This document shows positions 25,998-35,700 of a stretch of DNA of 64,000 nt, in pieces. The stretch is from JASBYZ01 sp029983705. GTDB taxonomy: Bacteria > Actinomycetota > Coriobacteriia > Coriobacteriales > JAEZZM01. Under the pieces are notes generated by a model. The model made no database searches. It had not been told where the DNA came from and was given only the letters and a program-made list of their open reading frames with translations. Within the stretch, counting starts at the first letter, position 1. Each line of letters opens with the position of its first letter. The DNA is taken from positions 558,001 through 622,000 of the forward strand of contig OZ221969.1 of the NCBI GenBank assembly GCA_965119715.1, given 5' to 3'. The position numbers were made by a program, and so were the translations under genes.

Positions 25998-26801
25998 TTA
26001 CAAGTAGATTTTAAGAGCGATAAAGACCAGGAGGTAGATGGCGCAGATAATAAGCGCAGTGATATCTCGCTTGTCTATAGCGAGCTCTCGGTAGTGAGTT
26101 CTACCTTCTCCTCCGGTGTAGCACCTTGCATCCATAGCGTTTGCAAGGTTATCAGCATGCCTCATAGATGAAGCAAAGAGCGGAACAATGATAGGAATAA
26201 AGAGCTTTACGCGCTCAATTAAATTGCCGCTTTCAAAGTCAGCTCCGCGAGAGCTCTGTGCTTTGATGATGCGCTCAGCTTCTTTTGAAAATGTTGGGAT
26301 AAACCTCAGCGCAATTGAGAGCATCATGGAAAGCTCATGAGCCGGCAGCCCAAGCTTTTGCAAAGGGGAGAGCATAGACTCAAGTGCATCCGTAAGCTGT
26401 ATAGGGTTTGTAGTTAAAGCAACAAGAGTACCTGCAACAACTAAAAATAAGAACCTAAAGGTATAGATAAAAAATGCATTGAGCCCGGCCTCACTTATGG
26501 TAATTGGTCCTAAGTTTGCAAGCACGTTTCCGCCTTGTACAAAAAAGAGGTTCATAAGCCCTGCGAGTACCAAAAAGAAAAAAACGGGACGTATGGCTTT
26601 AAGCACTACTTTCAAAGGCACCTTTGAAAGGTAAATAAGAGCTAGGAGGGCAAGTGCAATATAGACGTTTAAGACAATACTGTCAGCAAAAAACACAAGC
26701 ACCATAAAGGCAAAAGATACAAGTATTTTTATACGGGGGTCCAGTTTATGAATAATTGATTTGGTGTTATAAAACTGGCCAATAGTAACCTTAAATGCCA
26801 T
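25998..26801 (-). CDS. ecfT: ECF transporter transmembrane protein EcfT (riboflavin operon)
   Basis: A 267-residue membrane scaffold. It shows KSIIHKLDPRIKIL near the N-terminus, AQSSRGADF and AMDARCYTGGEGRTHY coupling-helix motifs, and about six hydrophobic segments. The ATG at 26801 is preferred to a GTG at 26810; both lie inside the end of ecfA2. It is the last gene of ribU–ecfA1–ecfA2–ecfT and the second EcfT in the window. Confidence 0.92.
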   Translation of the reverse strand: MAFKVTIGQFYNTKSIIHKLDPRIKILVSFAFMVLVFFADSIVLNVYIALALLALIYLSKVPLKVVLKAIRPVFFFLVLAGLMNLFFVQGGNVLANLGPITISEAGLNAFFIYTFRFLFLVVAGTLVALTTNPIQLTDALESMLSPLQKLGLPAHELSMMLSIALRFIPTFSKEAERIIKAQSSRGADFESGNLIERVKLFIPIIVPLFASSMRHADNLANAMDARCYTGGEGRTHYRELAIDKRDITALIICAIYLLVFIALKIYL

Positions 26802-27648
26802 CAACACCACCCGCCTTATAAGCAGCTATTGCATCTGCAAGCTGGTCGAGCGTGTAGACAAAGTCTCCCAGGTCAACCCCGCGCTTTTTTAGCTCAAAGT
26901 AATATTTTGAAGCCTCGGGGATATCAAGGCCAAGGCGTTTAAGTTTTTCAGGCTCACTAAATATTTTCTCAACGCGCCCGTGTTCAATAAGCTCACCCTT
27001 ATTCATAACAATGATGTGGTCAGCTACCTCAGCTATCTCATCCATAGAGTGAGAAATCATGACGATGGTAATGCCTTCGTTGTTAAGTCTTTGGCAAAGC
27101 TTGAGCACTTGCTGTCTTCCTTGAGGGTCAAGGCCAGCAAGCGGCTCATCCATGGCAAGAATCTGTGGCTCCATAGCTAGAATACCTGCAAGAGCTATGC
27201 GGCGCTGCTGTCCACCAGAAAGATCAAAGGGAGAAGAAGCTAAAAGCTCAGCTGTGGGCTCTACTTCAAGGCGTCTTAAACTTTTTTCTACAATGGACAT
27301 AAGCTCTTCTTTTTTGGCTCCAGTGTGCAGAGGACCAAAGGCTATGTCGTCAAAGACAGTTTCTGCAAAAAGTTGGTGCTCGGGGTTTTGTGCAACAAAG
27401 CCCACAAGCTTTCTGATCTCTTTCTTATCCTCTTTATTTGAGGTATCAAGGCCGTTTATTAAAACCTTGCCAGAGCTTGGAGTTTTAAGTCCGTTTATGT
27501 GCTCTAAAAAGGTAGACTTACCAGAGCCGGTGTGTCCAATAATTCCGCTAAAGCTTCCGAGCTCAATAGTGCAGCTTACCTGGTTTAAAGCCTGATAGGG
27601 GGCATTTGGCCCGTAGGTATAACTTACCTGATCAAATACGATAGACAT
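26791..27648 (-). CDS. ecfA2: ECF transporter ATPase EcfA2 (riboflavin operon)
   Basis: A 285-residue ATPase with Walker A GHTGSGKST, Q-loop FVAQNPEHQLFAETV, signature LSGGQQRR, Walker B ILAMDEPLAGLD and His in MISHSM. It lies six bases after ecfA1 and overlaps ecfT. It forms the asymmetric ATPase dimer with the gene upstream. Confidence 0.93.
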   Translation of the reverse strand: MSIVFDQVSYTYGPNAPYQALNQVSCTIELGSFSGIIGHTGSGKSTFLEHINGLKTPSSGKVLINGLDTSNKEDKKEIRKLVGFVAQNPEHQLFAETVFDDIAFGPLHTGAKKEELMSIVEKSLRRLEVEPTAELLASSPFDLSGGQQRRIALAGILAMEPQILAMDEPLAGLDPQGRQQVLKLCQRLNNEGITIVMISHSMDEIAEVADHIIVMNKGELIEHGRVEKIFSEPEKLKRLGLDIPEASKYYFELKKRGVDLGDFVYTLDQLADAIAAYKAGGVDGI

Positions 27649-27654
27649 AGGCCT

Positions 27655-28473
27655 TTATAACACCTCAACTAACTGGTCTATAAGCTCATCTTGGTCTAAG
27701 GTGACTCTTAGGTCTATGCCTCGAGCTTTAAGTGCGCTTATCAAATTAATGCTAAAAGGTGCGTCAAGCCCAAGTTCTTTTAAGTGATCTGAGTGCTCAA
27801 AAACCTCTTGTGGGAATCCGTCATATAAAATCTTGCCCTCATCAAGTACGAGCACCCGGCTAGCCTCTAAGGCATCCTCTATAAAATGCGTGATATGAAT
27901 AATGGTGTAGCCTTGCTCATTTAAGCTCTTCATACGATCTGAGAGGTCTTGTCTTCCCTGAGGATCAAGCATGGCTCCTGCCTCATCAAAAATAATGAGT
28001 TTGGGACGCATGGCTAAGATACCTGCAATTGCAATGCGCTGCTTTTGACCTCCTGATAAGTCAGAGGGGTCTGCATCTGCAAAGTCTTGCATCTCAACTG
28101 CCTCAATAGCAGCCTCTACTCGCTCAATGATTTCATCGCGAGGGATGCCGAGGTTTTCAGGTCCAAAGGCAATATCATCTCTTACGACGCTTGTAACCAT
28201 TTGGTCGTCAGGATACTGAAACACCATGCCAGCGTTTCTTCTAATCTCTAACCAATTATCCTCACTAGAAGTGCTGAGTCCAAAAACTTCAACACTGCCA
28301 CTATCAGGTAAAAGAAGGGCGTTGATATGTCGGGCAAGGGTAGACTTGCCCGAACCATTGTGCCCTAATATCACAGTATATGAGCCTGGCTCTAAGCTCA
28401 GGCTCAAATTATCTAAGACATGTTCTTTGTCTTCGTAACTAAAATTAATCTCTCTACAATTAAGAATGCTCAT
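27655..28473 (-). CDS. ecfA1: ECF transporter ATPase EcfA1 (riboflavin operon)
   Basis: A 272-residue ATPase with Walker A GHNGSGKST, Q-loop VFQYPDDQMVTSVV, signature LSGGQKQR, Walker B LIIFDEAGAMLD (Gly-Ala where Pro-Thr/Ser is usual) and His in ITHF. The ATG at 28473 lies directly after the ribU stop with no gap. Cotranscription under the FMN riboswitch is inferred from this packing. Confidence 0.93.
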   Translation of the reverse strand: MSILNCREINFSYEDKEHVLDNLSLSLEPGSYTVILGHNGSGKSTLARHINALLLPDSGSVEVFGLSTSSEDNWLEIRRNAGMVFQYPDDQMVTSVVRDDIAFGPENLGIPRDEIIERVEAAIEAVEMQDFADADPSDLSGGQKQRIAIAGILAMRPKLIIFDEAGAMLDPQGRQDLSDRMKSLNEQGYTIIHITHFIEDALEASRVLVLDEGKILYDGFPQEVFEHSDHLKELGLDAPFSINLISALKARGIDLRVTLDQDELIDQLVEVL

Positions 28474-29040
28474 CTATTGTTTTTCTGCTCCCTTAAAGTT
28501 ACGTTTATGAGCAATGTTTGAAATTGGTTTGTACACCAAGAGTGTTAGGCCAGAATGTACTGCGAGTTTAAGCAGGTTAAATGGGATTAAAATTGGAATT
28601 ACCATCTTTAAAACATCCTGAGGGCTACCACCAAAATATAGAGGTGTTGCAATAAAGTTCATAACAATGCTTACGATAACTGAGCAAAGCATACCAAGGG
28701 CAATACCTCTTACCGCAGAGTTCATATTCTTATTTTTGTGATAGATAAGACCTGCAGGAATTACAAAGGCAAGGGATGCAAGTATATTCATAACTGCACC
28801 CACAGGGTTGGTAAGCAGTCTTGGAATCCAAGAAAGCACTGCTACAAGTCCTCCAGTCATAGGACCAAAGATAAATGAGCAGATGAGCGCCACAGCACCT
28901 GATGGATCATATTTAAGCCAAGGGGCTGCAGGCATAATAGGGATTTCAATAAAACTTAAGATTGCTGCAATTGCGGTAAAAATTGCTACGATTACGATTT
29001 CGCGCGTAGTGAATTTGCGCTTTGAACTTTGAGGAACCAT
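28474..29040 (-). CDS. ribU: Riboflavin ECF transporter S component RibU
   Basis: A 188-residue membrane protein with about six hydrophobic segments. It has RibU-type features: TTREIVIVAIFTAIAAIL in helix 1, the WLKYDPSGAVALICSFIFGP segment in which the conserved KxDxS/P motif binds ligand, and NPVGAVMNILAS. Assignment to riboflavin is strongly supported by the FMN riboswitch directly upstream. A GGAGA site sits just 3' of the riboswitch. Confidence 0.93.
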   Translation of the reverse strand: MVPQSSKRKFTTREIVIVAIFTAIAAILSFIEIPIMPAAPWLKYDPSGAVALICSFIFGPMTGGLVAVLSWIPRLLTNPVGAVMNILASLAFVIPAGLIYHKNKNMNSAVRGIALGMLCSVIVSIVMNFIATPLYFGGSPQDVLKMVIPILIPFNLLKLAVHSGLTLLVYKPISNIAHKRNFKGAEKQ

Positions 29041-29051
29041 ATTATATTCTC

Positions 29052-29206
29052 CGTTTCTCCCATCCGGACTGTAACCGTCGGTTTTGGAATCTCACCAAAT
29101 CAGCCTGAGTTAAGAAGTTCATGTCTTAAGCTCAGGTTCGCGGACTTATAAGCAATGTGTATGCTTACTCACCGCCGGTAGGGATTTTCACCCTGCCCTG
29201 AAACAT
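29052..29206 (-). promoter_or_regulatory. FMN riboswitch (RFN element)
   Basis: Read on the minus strand, the canonical RFN blocks occur in order: CAGGGCAGGGTGAAAATCCC, CTACCGGCGGT, AGTCCGCGA, GATTTGGTGAGATTCC, AAACCGACGGTTACAGTCCG and GATGGGAGAA. A variable stem (GAGCTTAAGACATGAACTTCTTAACTC type) lies in the middle. The element ends about 12-15 bases before the ribU start, next to its ribosome binding site. With no terminator hairpin seen in between, control of translation start is more likely than attenuation (inference). Confidence 0.97.
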
Positions 29207-29217
29207 TTGTCATATAA

Positions 29218-29246
29218 ATAGTAGGCATATAGTGCATATGAGTCAA
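29218..29246 (-). promoter_or_regulatory. Predicted promoter of the ribU riboswitch operon
   Basis: On the minus strand TTGACT (29246-29241) and TACTAT (29223-29218) are separated by exactly 17 bases. This is a good housekeeping sigma-factor promoter about 12 bases before the riboswitch. Confidence 0.75.
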
Positions 29247-29252
29247 GAATGT

Positions 29253-29281
29253 AAAAAGACCTGCAAAAAATTCGCAGGTCT
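29253..29281 (-). terminator. Intrinsic terminator after mscL
   Basis: On the minus strand GACCTGC pairs with GCAGGTC (29280-29259) and is followed by TTTTTAC. It separates mscL from the ribU promoter, whose −35 begins only seven bases downstream. Confidence 0.82.
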
Positions 29282-29316
29282 CAAAGGAATTCGTTTCAAA
29301 AATGTAAAATAGTTGC

Positions 29317-29703
29317 TTAGTTTTTCTTAGCAAGCTCGTCACGAATTTGAGTAAGAAGTTGAACCTCTTCTGATGGTTCAGCTGCAGCCTCTTCTGCTTC
29401 TTGCTCTTTCTCTAACTTAGAGCTTGCAGTGTTAATACCTTTAACAAGCATAAAGATTACAAAAGAGATGATAAGGAAGTTGATGACTGCTTGAATAAAA
29501 GCACCATACTTAACCTCAGCGTCGCCTACGTTTACTGACAGGCCGCTAAAGTCAATTCCACCGGTTAGAATACCAATAATAGGGGTTAGAATGTCGCCTA
29601 CAAGTGAGTTAACAATAGCAGTAAATGCAGCACCAACAATGATACCAACTGCCATGTCAATAACATTGCCACGCATTATAAACTGTTTAAACTCTTCAAT
29701 CAT
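29317..29703 (-). CDS. mscL: Large-conductance mechanosensitive channel
   Basis: A 128-residue MscL. It shows N-terminal EEFKQFIMRGNVIDMAVGIIVGAAF (amphipathic helix and TM1 pore helix), TM2 near residues 68-90, and a C-terminal charged helix. It opens under hypo-osmotic stress to release solutes. This is of interest given the damaged glycine-betaine importer elsewhere in the window. It is a monocistronic unit. Confidence 0.96.
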   Translation of the reverse strand: MIEEFKQFIMRGNVIDMAVGIIVGAAFTAIVNSLVGDILTPIIGILTGGIDFSGLSVNVGDAEVKYGAFIQAVINFLIISFVIFMLVKGINTASSKLEKEQEAEEAAAEPSEEVQLLTQIRDELAKKN

Positions 29704-29775
29704 TTTGATCCCTTCAATTGTGTTCGCTTATATAGCAATTACCTAAAAGTATATTCCCTTAGTAGGAATTTTCAA

Positions 29776-31140
29776 CTAGTTCTTTAAACTATTTAGCGGT
29801 GCTGGGAAGTGTCCACCTCGGTGAGCAAAGATGCTACCAGCGTGTTGATTGATAGGCATTACGGGCGCTTCTCCTAAAAGGCCTCCAAAGGAGACAGTGT
29901 CACCAACAGACTTTCCAATAGCAGGAATCACGCGTACGGCAGTAGTCTTGTTGTTTATAACGCCAATGGCCATCTCGTCAGCAATAAGTCCAACCAAGGT
30001 TTCAATTGAACTTTCACCTGGTATCACCACCATATCAATACCTACAGAACATACGCAGGTCATAGCCTCAAGTTTCTCGAGACTTAAGGCACCAGTTTTT
30101 GCTGCATTAATCATGCCTTGGTCTTCTGATACAGGAATAAAGGCACCACTTAAACCGCCCACGCGACTTGATGCCATAACTCCACCCTTTTTAACGCAGT
30201 CATTTAAGAGGGCTAAGGCTGCAGTGGTACCAGGGCCTCCGCAGGTGCCCACACCAATAGCCTCGATAATGTCTGCAACGCTATCACCAACTGCAGGGGT
30301 TGGAGCAAGCGAGAGATCAACAATTCCTTTTTCTACACCCAGGCGTTTTGCCGCAGCTCTGCTCATAAGCTCACCTGCGCGGGTAATCTTAAAGGCAGTG
30401 CGCTTGATTTGCTCAGCCACCTCATCTAGAGTTGCATCTTCAGGCAGGGTTTTAAGTGCTGCACGCATAACTCCTGGTCCAGATACTCCTACATTGAGCA
30501 CGGCTTCTGCCTCACCAATGCCATGAACAGCGCCCGCCATAAATGGAGAGTCTTCAACCATGTTTGCAAAGACAACAAACTTAGCGCATCCAATTGAATT
30601 GTTGTCTTTAGTAAGTTCAGCAAGCTCTTTAATGATGTGAGCAGATTGAAGGAGGGCATCCATGTTAATACCTGCTCTGAGTGAGGCTAGGTTTAGGGAT
30701 GAGCAGACAATATCGGTTTGTGAGAGCGCACTTGGAATTGATGCCATAAGCTTTTTATCAGATGCGGTAGCGCCTTTTTGAACCAAGGCAGAAAAGCCAC
30801 CAATAAAATCTATGCCTAAGCTTTTACCTGCTCTATCAAGTGCTTGAGCTATAGGGGTATAGTCTTCAGTTTTTAGAGCACTTGCCACGTCTGCAATAGG
30901 AGTAACGCTTACGCGCTTATTGATAATAGGAATGCCGTAGTCACGTTCAAGTTCCTCGGCTACCCCTACAAGGTTTTCACCGGTTTTAGTGATTTTGTCA
31001 TATATATTTGTGCAAAGCGTATTCATATCTGAGCTCGCACAGCTTAATAAATTGATTCCGAGGGTAAGCGTACGAATATCGAGATTTTGGTTTCGCACCA
31101 TCGAAACTGCGTCGGTTATATCTGTGAGTTCTATACTCAT
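29776..31140 (-). CDS. PFL-family protein (UPF0210)
   Basis: A 454-residue member of the UPF0210 family, which resembles the pyruvate formate-lyase fold by family annotation. It shows NLDIRTLTLGINLLSC near the N-terminus, GGFSALVQKGAT, the VGDSVADIIEAIG block and NKTTAVRVIPAIGKSVGDTVSFGGLLG near the C-terminus. The biochemical role is not established. The ATG at 31140 fits AAGAGTGAG upstream; a GTG at 31146 is the alternative. Its usual partner, a small ACT protein, is found 6.7 kb away at 37817. Confidence 0.88.
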   Translation of the reverse strand: MSIELTDITDAVSMVRNQNLDIRTLTLGINLLSCASSDMNTLCTNIYDKITKTGENLVGVAEELERDYGIPIINKRVSVTPIADVASALKTEDYTPIAQALDRAGKSLGIDFIGGFSALVQKGATASDKKLMASIPSALSQTDIVCSSLNLASLRAGINMDALLQSAHIIKELAELTKDNNSIGCAKFVVFANMVEDSPFMAGAVHGIGEAEAVLNVGVSGPGVMRAALKTLPEDATLDEVAEQIKRTAFKITRAGELMSRAAAKRLGVEKGIVDLSLAPTPAVGDSVADIIEAIGVGTCGGPGTTAALALLNDCVKKGGVMASSRVGGLSGAFIPVSEDQGMINAAKTGALSLEKLEAMTCVCSVGIDMVVIPGESSIETLVGLIADEMAIGVINNKTTAVRVIPAIGKSVGDTVSFGGLLGEAPVMPINQHAGSIFAHRGGHFPAPLNSLKN

Positions 31141-31211
31141 GCTCACTCTTTTCTGTTCGGTTTTAGCTTATAGTTAGTTTATTGCATATTAAGACAAGTA
31201 AGAAGGTTGAC

Positions 31212-31889
31212 ATGGCACAAATTTATTCTGAAGACACTCTAGACAAGTTAAATTCTGCTCACTCATCCCTTGATCTTATTCAGGCAATTAATTGGGACGA
31301 AGTCTGGTCTAATTGCGAAGACTCAAGGTTTTATCAAGCTCAAGGCAGAAGACGTGTGCGACCTGAATATGTAGACGCAATTGATAAAGCAGTTGTAGCT
31401 AAAAGTGGCATGTCAGTCTTAATTCCAAAAGCAAATGGTGGGGCCATCACCATACCAATGGCACTTGCTGGTGCACGCGTTACTATTGTTAACGATGATA
31501 CCCAGGCGCTTGAGCGAATTGAAAAGCGCGCAAAAGAAGAATGGGTGCGCCCTGGTTTGATTTCGTATGTTGAGGCAGGCTTTGATGATGACTGGGCAAA
31601 GGCGGGGGTAGGGCCTCATTCAGTTGTTATCCTGTCTCGCGCAGTTATCAGGGGAAGCCTTAAGAAAACTATCGAGAAGCTCTGTGAATATGCGTCAAAG
31701 CGTGTGGTTATGACGGTGGAGTTATATAGAGAGTGTCCAGCTGGAGAGTGTGAACATGCCCAGAGTCGCTGCACCGATCACATTACTATTTTAAACCAGG
31801 TCCTAGCCCTAGGTTATGAGCCAAGCTTAAACTATATCGAAGAAGATGATGGCACGCGCTATGCCATGTTAGCTTGGTCTGTTGAATAG
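31212..31889 (+). CDS. Putative class I SAM-dependent methyltransferase-like protein
   Basis: A 225-residue soluble protein. Residues 60-150 follow a Rossmann methyltransferase pattern: SVLIPKANGGAITIPMALA (motif I region, lacking a clear GxGxG), VTIVNDDTQALERIEKRA (acidic motif II), and SVVILSRAV (motif IV region). The Cys-rich ECPAGECEHAQSRCTDH near 180 could bind metal. Methyltransferase activity is uncertain because the glycine loop is degenerate. The ATG at 31212 is chosen over TTG 31182. It is divergent from the PFL-family gene. Confidence 0.62.
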   Translation: MAQIYSEDTLDKLNSAHSSLDLIQAINWDEVWSNCEDSRFYQAQGRRRVRPEYVDAIDKAVVAKSGMSVLIPKANGGAITIPMALAGARVTIVNDDTQALERIEKRAKEEWVRPGLISYVEAGFDDDWAKAGVGPHSVVILSRAVIRGSLKKTIEKLCEYASKRVVMTVELYRECPAGECEHAQSRCTDHITILNQVLALGYEPSLNYIEEDDGTRYAMLAWSVE

Positions 31890-31960
31890 TATTTCAGAGA
31901 TGTAAAGAGCTTTTGAAGCTCATGTAAACTTTAAAAAAATTATCTTTTCGCCCTAATTTT

Positions 31961-32000
31961 AAACCACATCCTGTGTAATAATTCACAAGGTGTGGTTTTT
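31961..32000 (+). terminator. Intrinsic terminator upstream of the TetR gene
   Basis: AAACCACA (31961-31968) pairs with TGTGGTTT (31991-31998). An inner CCTGTG/CACAAGG arm extends it, and a T-run reaches 32001. It ends the unit at 31212-31889. Confidence 0.85.
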
Positions 32001-32033
32001 TACACATTCAGTGAATTATAGGGAGAAAAATCT

Positions 32034-32714
32034 TTGAGTGCACTTGTTAAGCTTGATAGAAGAAGCATAAGAACGCGGGCAAAGCTAAGAGAGGCACTTG
32101 CCCAAGAAACCCTTCAGCACGGTATAGAAGGTGTAACCGTCTCAAGCCTTACTGAGCGTGCAGATATTAATCGCAGAACATTCTATTCGCACTTTAAAGA
32201 TGTTCCAGACTTAATTGACCAGTGTGAAACAGAGGCGCTTCAAGAGCTTGTTGCCATGCTTGATAGTGTTAAGGACACAAGCTTAGATGAGCTTTTTGCA
32301 GCGCTCAAGCGCGGTGAGGGCTATCCGGGGGCAGAGACAGTTTTTACCTTTTTGCAAGAGCATGCAAACTTTATGCAGGCTATGCTTGGACCAAAAGGGG
32401 ACGGAAACCTCTGCATTAGACTCAAAGATATTATTTGGGCTCACCTTAAAAACAGGTTTTTGAAAGGTGTAGATCCAAGAGTATTAGGTCCTGTTTTTAA
32501 TTATTACGTTGAATACAATATCTCGGCAGTGCTAGGAGTTATACAGCGCTGGCTTGCTACTGGTATGCAAGAGAGCCCTAAAGAGATGGGCAGGATTGTT
32601 ACCGTCATTATGTTTGTGAGACCAGGTGACCTCTATGGTAAGCCACTTGAAGAACAAACATTCTCACTCTTTTCTCTTTTAGATAATGACTTCATGGAGG
32701 CCTTTGATGAATAA
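32034..32714 (+). CDS. TetR/AcrR-family transcriptional regulator
   Basis: A 226-residue regulator. The N-terminal helix-turn-helix (residues about 12-60) reads IRTRAKLREALAQET, VTVSSLTERADINRRTFYSHFKDVPDLI. The C-terminal ligand domain is unassigned. The start is TTG at 32034 behind GGGAG. Its last codons overlap the start of the giant activase gene by eight bases (ATGAATAA), so the two are cotranscribed and the regulator probably controls that protein, plus itself (inference). Confidence 0.9.
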   Translation: MSALVKLDRRSIRTRAKLREALAQETLQHGIEGVTVSSLTERADINRRTFYSHFKDVPDLIDQCETEALQELVAMLDSVKDTSLDELFAALKRGEGYPGAETVFTFLQEHANFMQAMLGPKGDGNLCIRLKDIIWAHLKNRFLKGVDPRVLGPVFNYYVEYNISAVLGVIQRWLATGMQESPKEMGRIVTVIMFVRPGDLYGKPLEEQTFSLFSLLDNDFMEAFDE

Positions 32715-35700
32715 GCTTGCACAACTTGCTAAAGATGCCAAGCTTCACCTTGGCATTGACGTGGGCTCCACCACGGTAAAGCTTGCAATTTTAGATGAAA
32801 ACTTCAAGGCAGTATACGCACAATACGAGCGCCATCATACCGATGTTCGCCAAACTGTGCGTGAGCTCTTTGAAGCAGCAAAAGAAAAATTTGGCTCCAC
32901 TAAGATGTCTACTGCCATTACTGGATCGGGTGGACTTTTGCTTGCACAGTGGCTTGAACTTGAGTTTGTGCAAGAGGTTATCGCGTCAAAGCGTGCGGTT
33001 GAAACATTCATCCCTCAGACGGATGTAGCAATTGAGCTGGGCGGAGAAGACGCAAAGATTATCTACTTTGACCAGGGCATTGAGCAGCGTATGAATGGTA
33101 CCTGTGCGGGAGGTACGGGTGCCTTTATTGATCAGATGGCATCTCTTTTAGACACCAACGCCCAAGGATTAAATGAGCTTTCAAAAGGCATGCAAACCAT
33201 TCACCCTATTGCATCACGCTGCGGTGTGTTTGCAAAGTCTGACGTGCAGCCGCTCTTAAATGAGGGAGCAAGAAAAGAAGATATTGCAGCCTCTATTTTT
33301 CAGTCTGTAGTAACGCAAACTATCTCTGGTCTTGCCTGCGGAAGACCAATTAGAGGACACGTTGCATTCTTGGGCGGTCCGCTCCAATATCTTTCAGGCT
33401 TGCGTGATCGTTTTCAGATTACCTTAGGCCTTGACGATGAATCGATGATTGTTCCAGAAAACGCCCACCTCTTTGTAGCAAGTGGTGCAGCAATTGAGGG
33501 AGCTATTGGTTTTGGCGAGAAAAAAGAGCCAGTATCATTTGAAGAACTCCTTTCTCGCCTGAACAATTTAGGAGATATCCAAGGCTCAGAAGTTGACCGT
33601 CTTCCAGCTCTCTTTGAAAGTAAGGAAGAACTCGATGAATTTAGAGCGCGCCACTATTCTCAAAAGGTAGCCCGCGCTGAGCTCTCAGAATATACAGGTA
33701 AGCGCGTCTACATTGGTATTGATGCGGGCTCTACTACCATGAAGTCTGCAATGGTGGGAGAGGACGGAGAGCTTCTTCATACCTGGTACGGTCCTAACCA
33801 CGGAGATGTCTTGGGCAGTGCTAAAAAAGTTATGGCTGACATGTATGAACACATGCCAGAGGGCGTTGAAATTGGGCATGTGACCTGCACCGGATATGGT
33901 GAAGGACTCTTACTTGAAGCGCTCAACGCAGACTCTGGAGAAATCGAAACCGTAGCACACTTGCGCGGTGCTCAAGAAGTGCTTCCCGGTGTTGAATTTA
34001 TCTTAGACGTAGGCGGACAGGACATGAAGTGTCTGCGCGTAAAAGACGGCGTCATTGAGCACATCATGTTAAATGAGGCATGCTCATCTGGCTGTGGTTC
34101 GTTTATTTCTGCTTTTGCAGACTCAATGAACATGTCAGTGCAAGACTTTGCAAAAATTGCACTTGAGTCAAAGGCACCAGTTGACCTGGGCTCAAGATGC
34201 ACCGTGTTTATGAACTCACGCGTAAAGCAAGCTCAAAAAGAGGGAGCAACAGTTGCAGATATTTCTGCCGGACTCTCATATTCTGTTATGAAAAACGCCC
34301 TCTTTAAGGTTATTAAAATTAGAGACCCTAAAGAAATTGGCGATAAGGTTATCGTTCAAGGTGGTACCTTCTTAAACGATTCTGTCTTAAGAGCATTTGA
34401 GCTTCTCACCACCAAAGAGGCCTATAGACCTGATATTGCAGGAAACATGGGAGCGTATGGAGCCGCACTTCTTGCTAAAGACAGAGCCACCAAGGAAGGT
34501 TCAGGCGTTTTAAGTCTTGATGAGATGAACGCCATGAAGGTTAAAATCCAGCACGTAAGGTGTGGTAGATGTTCTAATGCCTGCATGCTTACCGTTAATA
34601 ACTTTGGTGGTAGACGTCGCTTTATCACTGGTAACAGGTGTGAAAAAGGCGCAGGAGTTAAGCGTAATAAGACACTCGCCCCAAATCTGTTTGAATATAA
34701 AGAAAAGATACTTTTTGGCTATGAGCCACTTGAACGAGAGAGTGCTCCCCGCGGATGCGTAGGTATTCCTCGTGCGCTCAACATGTATGAGAACTATCCG
34801 TTCTGGTTTACCTTCTTTACCAAGCTTGGCTTTAGCGTGGCGCTTTCAGATGTGACCACCAAGCAAACTTATGAGGCGGGAATTGAGTCAATGCCGTCTG
34901 AATCTGTGTGCTATCCTGCAAAGCTTAGCCACGGCCACATTATGAATTTGATTGAAAAAGACCCTGACTTTATCTGGTTCCCTTGCATTAAATGGGAGAA
35001 AAAAGAGGACCAAGATGCTGGTAACTCTTATAACTGTCCAGTAGTTATGTCATATCCTGAGGCACTTAAACTCAATATTGATGAGATTGTTGAGGGTAAG
35101 GTAAGCTTCTTAAATCCATTTGTTCCATACCAGGATAAAAAGGAACTTAAGCGTCGTCTCTACGCTATTTTTGGCGATGAGAGAGAAGAAGCGCGTACTC
35201 AAGAGAACTCTCGCGTAAAGGGTCCAAAGATTAGTAAAAAAGAAATTGATGAGGCAGTGGATGCAGCCTGGGCAGAAGATGAGGCATTCAAAAAAGATAT
35301 GCAGCGCGCAGGCGAGCAAACCTTGGCTTGGATCAAAGAGCACGACGCTCACGGTATTGTATTAGCTGGTAGACCTTATCATAACGACCCAGAAATTAAT
35401 CACGCCATACCTGAGCTTTTAACTTCATATAACTTTGCAGTGCTCACAGAAGACTCTATTGCACACCTTGCAAAGCCGGATAGACCTATTAGAGTAGTTG
35501 ACCAGTGGATGTATCACTCACGCCTCTATCGTGCAGCAAAATACACTACCACAAGAAATGACCTCGACTTAATTCAGCTTAATAGCTTTGGTTGCGGACT
35601 TGATGCACTTACCACAGACCAAGTTCAAGAGATTTTAGAGACTGCTGGAAAGGTTTATACCGTACTTAAGATTGACGAGGTATCAAACCTTGGAGCTGCC

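Noticed and set aside
27152..27595. 147-codon open frame opposite ecfA2
   Set aside because: It is a shadow of the ABC ATPase codons with no domain of its own.
29849..30526. 225-codon open frame opposite the UPF0210 gene
   Set aside because: It is antisense to a strongly conserved gene, its composition mirrors that gene's codon pattern, and it has no ribosome binding site or recognisable domain.
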